Assembly (NCBI GenBank): GCA_017447325.1
Contig: JAFSNU010000241.1
Location: 1 to 10,166 of the forward strand
Source: Synergistaceae bacterium
GTDB lineage: Bacteria; Synergistota; Synergistia; Synergistales; Aminobacteriaceae
Length of the DNA stretch: 10,166 nt
Direction of reading: 5' to 3'
The position numbers and the translations under genes were made by a program. The notes below the pieces were generated by a model. The model did not search any database and was not told where the DNA came from. It was given only the letters and a program-made list of their open reading frames with translations. This document shows, piece by piece, positions 1-5,102 of the stretch. Each line of letters starts with the position of its first letter. Positions within the stretch are counted from its first letter, which is position 1.

Positions 1-43
1 ATATTATAAATAAATAAATAATAATAAATATAGAGGTGATTAT

Positions 44-64
44 ATGTTAAAAATTGTCTCATAG
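44..64 (+). other. six-codon mini-ORF with good Shine-Dalgarno
   Basis: An ATG at 44 opens a reading frame of only six codons (MLKIVS) that ends at TAG 62-64. It is preceded at 33-40 by GAGGTGAT, a good Shine-Dalgarno match 3-6 bases before the ATG. The layout resembles the start of the last gene in this window (GGGGTGAT then ATG). It could be a leader peptide, the stub of a decayed gene, or chance. No gene follows on the same strand before the hairpin at 195-229, and the rest of 65-194 is AT-rich with nothing recognisable. Confidence 0.2.
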
Positions 65-194
65 TAAATAGAGCCTGAAAATAAAACTTGCACGCTTTAA
101 TTCAAAAATTCAATTAAATTTTTTATTAGTTAAATTATTATTTCATGTTTACGAGAAATTTTAACATACTCACTGGACAAGTCTAATACAATCA

Positions 195-229
195 GCCGCC
201 GCGAAATTATTTTATAACTTCACGGCGGC
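195..229. terminator. GC-rich hairpin downstream of the DHS-like gene
   Basis: Bases 195-205 (GCCGCCGCGAA) pair with 219-229 (TTCACGGCGGC): seven G/C pairs, one mismatch, then three more pairs around a 13-base AT loop. It lies 18 bases past the stop codon of the - strand gene. On the + strand the stem is followed by a broken T-rich tract (CTTTAAAATTTT). On the - strand the following bases are not a clean T-run. It is probably a terminator, perhaps bidirectional, but the missing strong U-tract lowers confidence. Confidence 0.5.
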
Positions 230-246
230 CTTTAAAATTTTATAAT

Positions 247-1449
247 TTAAATTCTAAAATTTCTCGCGTGTTCGCGCATTTTGTTTAAGTCTAACGGCTT
301 TATATTCTCGACGATCCAGTCGCGCATAGACTGACCTTCAGGCGTGTCCTGCGAGCTTGAAAGAAATTCAAGATTTATATTAAGCTCTTTCGCCGCTTCA
401 TAAGCTAAGAGCGGCCAGACTTTGCCGATGTCGCCGATTATCGGCATGCTGCCCTCGTGACGCGCGAACGCCGACATCTCCATTCTGAACGGAATTTTTG
501 CGGCTTTAGTCTTGGGCAGGCCCTTGTCTATAGCTTCCTGAACTAAATTATTAAGCTCGACGCATTTTCTTAAATTCTCGTCTAAGTCTATTCTAATTAA
601 TTTTTTAGATTTTAAATTATAAACGCTCTGGCCTGAGTGCGCCGCCCATATGCCATGGCCGGTATAACACTCGAAAGGTCCGTCGTGAATCTCTTGCGTT
701 AAAGCGACTGCCGACTCGATTATAATATCGCTCTGCGCTAACATTCTTGAAATTCGCATTGATCTATTAGACACGCTTATGCTGTCGCCGATAGACATTC
801 CGACCGCGCCGCCGCCGACAAGCTGGGGAATAGTCACTAAGACCGGAATATTTTTTGCAGCCGCCGCACCGAGCATAGTTCTTTCATCGCAGCCCCAGCC
901 CGCGACCTCTTCAAACGGCACGCCGTAAATTTTTGCTAAATTTAAAATCTCGAGTGCTACGCGTTCGCCTCTTAAGCCCATTGGATAGGCCATGTTGCCG
1001 GCCGCTTTTATTATATTGCTGTGAACTTTTAATTTTTTGCCGCGTGCTAATAGATCTTCGTCGAGCGGCATCTCAAGTCTTAATTTATTTAAATATTCTT
1101 CGCTCAAGTCTGTGAACTCGTATAAATCTCCGCGCGGCATCTCGTCCATGTTCATGCTTAATTCACGCGCATCAACTCTAAACACTCTGTCTAAAGCTCC
1201 GCCCATCTCGTGAGAGATAACAGCCGAGCTTGTAGTCACGCAGTCGATAATTCCAACGCGTATTAACTCAGCGATTAAAGTCGTCACGCCCTCGTGAATA
1301 TTAGGTCCTGAGCCAGTCACGACCGTAATTTTCCCGCCGCGCTTCTTAACGTCAACGATGCTCTTTACAGCCTGAGCTAACGTCTTTAAAGAATTTTCGT
1401 CAAGCTGCGACTTAAAATATTCAAGATTATTAAGTCCAAATAACTCCAT
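247..1449 (-). CDS. DHS-fold-like protein of unknown function (400 aa)
   Basis: A soluble 400-aa protein with no signal peptide or membrane segment. A basic, glycine-rich segment near residues 37-52 (KRGGKITVVTGSGPNIHEG) is followed by a helix and a hydrophobic strand (VGIIDCVTTSSAVISHEMGGAL). This pattern resembles the NAD-binding half of deoxyhypusine synthase-like and LOR/SDH-type proteins. Further on, a DERTMLGAAAAKNIPV segment followed by GGGAVG recalls the deoxyhypusine synthase region in which a nucleotide- and substrate-binding loop precedes an IPV strand. Histidines at HSNIIKAAG and EIHDGPFECYTGHG may be functional. The exact family was not recognised and no reaction is assigned; a NAD-dependent enzyme is an inference from fold-like motifs. 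The ATG at 1449 has AAGGTG at 1457-1462, a good ribosome site. A hairpin terminator lies directly upstream, so the gene may be expressed separately from the hydrolase. Confidence 0.75.
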   Translation of the reverse strand: MELFGLNNLEYFKSQLDENSLKTLAQAVKSIVDVKKRGGKITVVTGSGPNIHEGVTTLIAELIRVGIIDCVTTSSAVISHEMGGALDRVFRVDARELSMNMDEMPRGDLYEFTDLSEEYLNKLRLEMPLDEDLLARGKKLKVHSNIIKAAGNMAYPMGLRGERVALEILNLAKIYGVPFEEVAGWGCDERTMLGAAAAKNIPVLVTIPQLVGGGAVGMSIGDSISVSNRSMRISRMLAQSDIIIESAVALTQEIHDGPFECYTGHGIWAAHSGQSVYNLKSKKLIRIDLDENLRKCVELNNLVQEAIDKGLPKTKAAKIPFRMEMSAFARHEGSMPIIGDIGKVWPLLAYEAAKELNINLEFLSSSQDTPEGQSMRDWIVENIKPLDLNKMREHARNFRI

Positions 1450-1474
1450 ACTGCAACACCTTCGTTCAATAAAA

Positions 1475-1517
1475 AGCTCTCTTAATTTAAAATTTAAATT
1501 TAAAAATTAAGAGAGCT
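1475..1517 (-). terminator. Rho-independent terminator after the hydrolase gene
   Basis: Bases 1475-1488 (AGCTCTCTTAATTT) pair perfectly, over 14 base pairs, with 1504-1517 (AAATTAAGAGAGCT) around a 15-base AT loop. Read on the - strand, the stem runs straight into TTTTTATT, a classic intrinsic terminator. It ends the hydrolase transcript, but it also lies only 12 bases before the Shine-Dalgarno sequence of the next - strand gene. It could therefore act as an attenuator, or overlap that gene's own transcription start. Confidence 0.75.
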
Positions 1518-1519
1518 AA

Positions 1520-1530
1520 ATTATATTATA
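1520..1530 (-). promoter_or_regulatory. possible -10 elements for the DHS-like gene
   Basis: On the - strand two overlapping TATAAT hexamers occur (ATTATA on + at 1525-1530 and 1520-1525). No good -35 element is visible in the AT-only sequence upstream. A start site about seven bases downstream would fall near 1513-1518, at the edge of or inside the terminator stem, giving a transcript unable to form the full hairpin. In such AT-rich sequence TATAAT matches are common by chance, so this is tentative. Confidence 0.2.
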
Positions 1531-1552
1531 TTTTTAATTTAATTTTAAAATT

Positions 1553-2515
1553 TTATTTATGTTTTTCCTGCATGAACAGCCAGTCGCGCAATGCGTCAAT
1601 TCTATAGACCGCGTCGAACGAGAATTCATGTTCGGCCTGAGCAGTCTTGACGCTGCCAAGGCCTTTAAAGCCCTGCTCGCCTTCTCTTGGAATAACAGAG
1701 TGTCTTATAAATCTTGCAAAATTCGCCGTCGGACTTCCCGCAATCATGACGTTAATTAACTGCGCAAATTCTTTCTGCGGCATCTTAGCGTCCCATTCGC
1801 GCGAGCGGCTGACTTTCACGCCCTCTTCCTGAAATTTTTTAATTAAATTTGCCTGAGCTTTCACAGCGAGCTCATCGCCCTCAGCCGTGAAATAAAAGAA
1901 TTTTTGACGTTTAAGCCCTTCGATGCTCGGCATCTCGCCCTGACCGGCAACAAATAATTCAGCCGTAAATAAATCCGGATGCTTGTCGGCTATGATCATC
2001 AAGGTCATGCAGCCCATCGACTGTCCCGTCACGTAAATTTTTTTTGAGTCAACTTGGAGTCCGTCTATAAGCGCGCGAATTAAATTCTCTGTCAATAAAA
2101 TATATTCGGCTGCGGTCGTGCCGGTCTTGTCGTCAACTATTCGCTTGGGATACTGCGGCACTATCACTATGCACTCGCGCTTGGCCTGTTCCGTTTTGCT
2201 TGCCCAGATAATTCCGCCCAAGCCTTGTTTTAACGGCGCGTCGGTCTCTTTGCCGACCGTGCTTCCGTCAGCTATAAATACTACCAGCGGATATTTTTTA
2301 TTTCCCGGGTAATTATCAGGCAAAAACATATTGCAGGGCATCTCAATTCCATTTTCAGAATAAACAAGCTGAGTAAATTTCGGCACAGTCTCTTTGATTA
2401 AATTCTGAAGCTCGGTATCGCCGCTCTTGTCCAATGCGACCGATTCAGCAAATGCAAAATTATTTAAGCTTAACAGCATAATAAATATTAAAATTAAAAA
2501 TTTATATTTATGCAA
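1553..2515 (-). CDS. secreted alpha/beta hydrolase (esterase/peptidase-like)
   Basis: Residues 1-23 form a signal peptide (basic MHKYK, hydrophobic core, cleavage probably after AFA), so the product is exported. The mature part looks like an alpha/beta-hydrolase of the predicted-peptidase/PHB-depolymerase-like group: a YPLVVFIADGS strand near residues 75-85, the nucleophile elbow GQSMG with Ser166, a probable acid at Asp214 (AEGDE) and a probable catalytic His296 (AEHEF). The substrate is unknown; ester or peptide cleavage in the periplasm or outside the cell is inferred. The start is TTG at 2515: an in-frame TGA lies two codons upstream, no ATG precedes the signal peptide, and AAAGGAG at 2527-2533 lies 11 bases before it. 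The gene stands between the toxin gene and a strong terminator and appears to be a single-gene unit. Confidence 0.8.
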   Translation of the reverse strand: MHKYKFLILIFIMLLSLNNFAFAESVALDKSGDTELQNLIKETVPKFTQLVYSENGIEMPCNMFLPDNYPGNKKYPLVVFIADGSTVGKETDAPLKQGLGGIIWASKTEQAKRECIVIVPQYPKRIVDDKTGTTAAEYILLTENLIRALIDGLQVDSKKIYVTGQSMGCMTLMIIADKHPDLFTAELFVAGQGEMPSIEGLKRQKFFYFTAEGDELAVKAQANLIKKFQEEGVKVSRSREWDAKMPQKEFAQLINVMIAGSPTANFARFIRHSVIPREGEQGFKGLGSVKTAQAEHEFSFDAVYRIDALRDWLFMQEKHK

Positions 2516-2526
2516 TTTTCAAGCTG

Positions 2527-2533
2527 CTCCTTT
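2527..2533 (-). promoter_or_regulatory. Shine-Dalgarno supporting a TTG start
   Basis: On the - strand AAAGGAG precedes the TTG codon at 2515, with 11 bases between GGAG and the start. Because an in-frame TGA sits two codons upstream of the TTG, this site fixes the hydrolase start. The slightly long spacing together with TTG suggests modest translation. Confidence 0.55.
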
Positions 2534-2560
2534 CTAATCTAAAATCTAAAAACTTTTTCT

Positions 2561-2591
2561 ATTATAATATATTTCTTATTAATCCTGCCAA
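2561..2591 (-). promoter_or_regulatory. possible promoter of the hydrolase gene
   Basis: On the - strand TTGGCA (+ coordinates 2586-2591) is followed after 19 bases by TATAAT (2561-2566). The -35 lies inside the last codons of the PIN toxin gene, and transcription would begin near 2554, about 40 bases before the TTG start. The spacer is longer than ideal. No terminator was found between the toxin and hydrolase genes, so read-through from the toxin-antitoxin operon is also possible. Confidence 0.35.
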
Positions 2592-2971
2592 AGCCATTTA
2601 ACCGGGTAAGCTTTTATATATTTATCAGCCGAGATTAAAGTCATATTCTCTGCTATTGCCTGAGAAATTATCAGCCGGTCAAACGGATCGTTGTGATGAA
2701 AATCTAATTTCTCTAATTCTTTGAGATGCGCAGCTTTAATATTAAGAATTAAAAAATGCAGCTCGTCAGAGCATATTCTCATAATATCCTGAACCGAATC
2801 AATTAAAGTCAATTTCTTTTTGCTGACTTTTATCGCCATCTCCCAGAATGACGCTATGCTGACATAAATATTTAAATCGTCCGAGCGGCCTATCAAGTTT
2901 CTTAGAAACTCTGGCAATTTCGGCGAATTCTCAATAAACCATATCAAAATATGCGTATCAAGCAAATACAT
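2579..2971 (-). CDS. PIN-domain toxin, VapC-type (Sll0205-like)
   Basis: A 130-aa protein consisting of a single PIN domain, the usual VapC toxin size. The acidic residues expected to bind metal are present: Asp5 in the opening LLDTHILIW strand, Glu44 in SFWEMAIK, Asp95 and Asp98 in NDPFDRLIISQA, and Asp116 in ISADKY. Members of this family are Mg-dependent ribonucleases, typically attacking tRNA or rRNA, and are held inactive by a partner antitoxin. The layout fits a type II module: the antitoxin gene lies immediately upstream, two bases separate its stop from this ATG, and the ribosome site AAGGAG lies within the antitoxin's last codons, so translation is coupled. No active-site residue appears lost, so the toxin is probably functional. 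The RNA target cannot be predicted from sequence. Confidence 0.88.
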   Translation of the reverse strand: MYLLDTHILIWFIENSPKLPEFLRNLIGRSDDLNIYVSIASFWEMAIKVSKKKLTLIDSVQDIMRICSDELHFLILNIKAAHLKELEKLDFHHNDPFDRLIISQAIAENMTLISADKYIKAYPVKWLWQD

Positions 2972-2973
2972 GA

Positions 2974-3180
2974 TTACATATACTCCTTGAAATCTTCAAG
3001 CGGCTCGTCGAAATCGTCAGACATAAAAATTCTGCCTTTAAGCAGTCCAGGCTTTCTGTACCAGCCGTCCTTATCAGGCACTAACGGCTTATACTCGGAC
3101 TTCAAAAATTTAGCATAGCTAACTAAATTATCGATTAAGTTTTGCGGCAATCCCTGCGCGGCTTGTAATAATTCTTCCAT
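2974..3180 (-). CDS. DUF2281-type antitoxin (VapB-like)
   Basis: A 68-aa protein with a helical N-terminal half (LPQNLIDNLVSYAKFLKSE) and a C-terminal half containing KPGLLKGRIFMSDDFDEPLEDFKEYM-type residues (last about 26 positions). That tail is typical of DUF2281 proteins, which are usually encoded just before Sll0205-like PIN toxins; it is thought to wrap the toxin. The start ATG at 3180 has AAGGAG at 3190-3195, a strong site, in keeping with antitoxin made in excess. No ribbon-helix-helix or AbrB DNA-binding motif is evident, so autoregulation is uncertain. The pair sits at the border of the conjugation operon and may serve to stabilise the mobile element, which is an inference from position. 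Confidence 0.85.
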   Translation of the reverse strand: MEELLQAAQGLPQNLIDNLVSYAKFLKSEYKPLVPDKDGWYRKPGLLKGRIFMSDDFDEPLEDFKEYM

Positions 3181-3244
3181 GCTTCACATCTCCTTTTATA
3201 AATAATTAAATTTATAAATTCTAAAATTTAATTTAATAAATTTA

Positions 3245-3272
3245 ATTATATATAAATTATTTTATTTTTCAA
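3245..3272 (-). promoter_or_regulatory. promoter of the toxin-antitoxin operon
   Basis: On the - strand TTGAAA (3267-3272) is followed after 16 bases by a perfect TATAAT (3245-3250). Transcription would start near 3238, giving a leader of about 58 bases before the antitoxin ATG. Spacing and both hexamers are good, although the surroundings are AT-rich. It lies back to back with the trb promoter. Confidence 0.5.
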
Positions 3273-3280
3273 AAATTTTA

Positions 3281-3289
3281 TGCTACAAT
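3281..3289 (+). promoter_or_regulatory. extended -10 promoter of the trb operon
   Basis: TGCTACAAT is an extended -10 element (TG at 3281-3282, TACAAT at 3284-3289). The -35 position (about 3261-3266, TTTATT) is poor, which is usual when an extended -10 is present. Transcription would begin near 3295-3296, leaving a leader of about 63 bases before trbB. Confidence 0.5.
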
Positions 3290-3313
3290 AGGCAAAGCTT
3301 CGGAGACGTAGCA
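3281..3313. promoter_or_regulatory. inverted repeat over the trb promoter, possible operator
   Basis: TGCTAC (3281-3286) and its reverse complement GTAGCA (3308-3313) flank a 21-base spacer centred on the predicted transcription start. The left arm overlaps the -10 element, the right place for a repressor site. Six-base arms are short and could arise by chance. Confidence 0.25.
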
Positions 3314-3358
3314 ATATATTAAATTCAAAATCTTACGGGAAGGGGAGCGTGACTGAGC

Positions 3359-4324
3359 ATGAGCAAGGCCACTGAAGAGGTGACGAGGCGCAATCTTGCG
3401 AAGTTAAGGCGTGAGATGGGCGAACAGGTCAGAGCCGCGATGGACGACCCTCAAGTCGTTGAAGTCATGTTGAATCCCAACGGTTCAGTCTGGACGGATA
3501 AATTAGGCAAGGGCATGGAATATTTATGCGACATGTCCGACGTTCAGGCTCTCCAAATGCTCGGAACTATAGCCCACATGCTCGGCACTGTTATTAACGC
3601 TAATAATCCCAAAGTTGAGGGCGAGCTGCCCGGCGACGGAAGCCGCGTCGAGGGCGTTATTCCGCCGATAGTTCTTCATCCGTCTTTTAACTTGCGTAAA
3701 AAAGCTTCGGCTGTGTTCCCGCTGTCAAGCTATGTTGACTCAGGCCGCGCTACGCCGGAAGACGCTGATATTTTACGCGAGGCGGTTAAGTCCCGTAAAA
3801 ATATTTTAGTCGTCGGCGGAACTGGAACAGGCAAGACAACTTTCGTAAACGCGATTATAAACGAGATGAAATTATTGACGCCGCAGCATAGAATTTTAAT
3901 ATTAGAAGACACGGCTGAATTGCAGTGCAGTATGGATAATTTCGTCGCGATGAGATCTAACGACGGATTTTCAATGCAGGATTTATTAAAGATCGTCATG
4001 CGCCAGAGACCGGACAGAATTATCGTCGGCGAGGTCAGAGGCAAAGAAGCGTTGGACATGATCAAGGCATGGAACACAGGACACCCGGGCGGCGTCTGCA
4101 CCGTTCACGCGAACGACGCACGCGCCGGACTTTTACGAATCGAGCAGCTAATCAGCGAAATTTCACAGACTCCAATGCGCGAGTTAGTCGGCGAGGCAAT
4201 AGACGTCGTGGCGTTTTTAATACGAGACCCGAAGCTCGGGCCTAAATTAGCCGAATTAATCGCAGTTGACGGAGTTAAAAACAACGAGTATATATTTAGA
4301 GATTTAAGAAAGAGCGAAGCTTAA
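3359..4324 (+). CDS. trbB: conjugal transfer ATPase TrbB (VirB11 family)
   Basis: A 321-aa cytoplasmic AAA-like ATPase of the VirB11/TrbB secretion family; it normally forms a hexamer at the inner membrane that drives pilus assembly and substrate passage. All hallmark motifs are visible: Walker A GGTGTGKT (153-160), the Asp box ILEDTAELQ (180-188), Walker B RIIVGEVRG (220-228) and the His box HPGGVCTVHANDA (242-254). Its length matches TrbB of P-type systems (about 320 aa). It opens the operon: GGGGAG at 3342-3347 lies 11 bases before the ATG, and a nearby GTG at 3349 is in another frame. A 62-base spacer of A/T repeats separates it from the pilin gene. No upstream coupling protein or relaxase gene is present in the window. 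Confidence 0.93.
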   Translation: MSKATEEVTRRNLAKLRREMGEQVRAAMDDPQVVEVMLNPNGSVWTDKLGKGMEYLCDMSDVQALQMLGTIAHMLGTVINANNPKVEGELPGDGSRVEGVIPPIVLHPSFNLRKKASAVFPLSSYVDSGRATPEDADILREAVKSRKNILVVGGTGTGKTTFVNAIINEMKLLTPQHRILILEDTAELQCSMDNFVAMRSNDGFSMQDLLKIVMRQRPDRIIVGEVRGKEALDMIKAWNTGHPGGVCTVHANDARAGLLRIEQLISEISQTPMRELVGEAIDVVAFLIRDPKLGPKLAELIAVDGVKNNEYIFRDLRKSEA

Positions 4325-4386
4325 ATTTAATTTAAAAGCTTTAAATTTAAATTTAAATTTATTTTATATTAAAAGGAGTTTTTGCT

Positions 4387-4740
4387 ATGTTGAACAGTAA
4401 GTTTAGCGTTTCCAAGTGGCTTTTTGACAGAAGAGCGGCGGTCTTCGCGGCGGTGTTGCTTCTTGCAGTGCTTTGCCTTCCGATGGCGGCCTTGGCCAAG
4501 ACTGATTCAGTTGCGTGGAACACCGGAATTGAGAAGTTAATCGACGCGTTGTCAGGCAAGACTGCTCTGTTAATTTCCATGGTCGGTTTGTTCTTTGCCG
4601 GCGGCATGTTGATTTTCGGCGGACAGCTCGGCGGCTTCGGACGTTCGGTCATGATGGTTGTGTTAGTCGGATCGATGCTCGGCGCTCTTACAAGCGTTGT
4701 CAAGCTCTTCGTCTCGTCTGAGGGCATGCTGTTGCTTTAA
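4387..4740 (+). CDS. trbC: major pilin subunit TrbC (VirB2 family)
   Basis: A 117-aa pilin precursor. Residues 1-37 form a long signal peptide with basic residues (RR at 15-16), a hydrophobic core and a probable cleavage site after ALA37. The mature peptide has two membrane segments (about 59-79 and 87-108) separated by a short glycine-rich loop with one Arg, the usual VirB2/TrbC layout. After processing, subunits would sit in the inner membrane and then polymerise into the transfer pilus; in IncP TrbC the pilin is cyclised, which cannot be judged here. AAGGAG at 4373-4378, 8 bases from the ATG, is the best ribosome site in the operon, fitting a subunit needed in many copies. The family call rests on size, topology and position between trbB and trbD. 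Confidence 0.85.
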   Translation: MLNSKFSVSKWLFDRRAAVFAAVLLLAVLCLPMAALAKTDSVAWNTGIEKLIDALSGKTALLISMVGLFFAGGMLIFGGQLGGFGRSVMMVVLVGSMLGALTSVVKLFVSSEGMLLL

Positions 4741-4789
4741 TGCTTTAAGTTTAATTTAATATTATTATTAATATTTAATAATTTTAATA

Positions 4790-5101
4790 ATGGAAGAGAG
4801 ACTACGCGTTGCAATAGTAAGGCGGAGTTTGACGCGGCCGCAGTTCATTTTTGGGTGCGACCGCACTCTGTTTTTATTGCTGCTGCTGGCATGTATGGGA
4901 CTGGGCTTGCCGGGCGGAATAGCAAGCGGCAATTTTATTAATTTCTTTATTGCTATTATATTATTTGCCGTGGGCGTGCAGATATTACGCGCCATGGCTA
5001 AGAAAGACCCGCTGATTATGAATATATTTAGAAAATCTGTAAAGTATCAGGAAAGTTATTCTGCAAGTTCGTACGTGTCGCACAGGGACAGGGAATATTA
5101 A
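4790..5101 (+). CDS. trbD: TrbD/VirB3 inner membrane protein
   Basis: A 103-aa protein with the VirB3/TrbD signature near the N-terminus (VRRSLTRPQFIFGCDRTLF, residues 10-28) and two hydrophobic segments (about 28-41 and 48-66). VirB3-family proteins sit in the inner membrane and work with VirB4/TrbE and the pilin during pilus assembly. The ATG at 4790 gives the normal distance to the RSLTRPQ motif, so the start is believable. The 49 bases before it are A/T only apart from four G/C bases near the trbC stop and hold no Shine-Dalgarno match. Translation may depend on an unstructured AU-rich leader, which would lower TrbD relative to the pilin. Its stop is one base before the trbE ATG. Confidence 0.88.
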   Translation: MEERLRVAIVRRSLTRPQFIFGCDRTLFLLLLLACMGLGLPGGIASGNFINFFIAIILFAVGVQILRAMAKKDPLIMNIFRKSVKYQESYSASSYVSHRDREY

Positions 5102-5102
5102 A

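Noticed and set aside
1..246. Possible integration end or att site at the left edge
   Set aside because: No tRNA, direct repeat, integrase or insertion-sequence end could be seen; the only structure is the terminator-like hairpin.
1559..1832. Short + strand frames opposite the hydrolase gene
   Set aside because: They overlap the hydrolase C-terminal coding region, lack ribosome sites and show no recognisable protein features.
3290..3315. GGCAAAGCTTCGGAGACGTAGC recalls part of a c-di-GMP riboswitch core
   Set aside because: Only a few consensus bases match; the paired helices and the tetraloop-receptor region are missing, and the stretch is too short for the full aptamer.
3730..4101. Long open frame on the - strand inside trbB
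   Set aside because: It is antisense to the conserved ATPase motifs of trbB and has no ribosome site or recognisable protein features.
4359..4727. Open frame on the - strand opposite trbC
   Set aside because: The + strand frame has a signal peptide, two membrane segments and a strong Shine-Dalgarno sequence; the reverse frame has low-complexity Pro/Thr/Lys content typical of a shadow.
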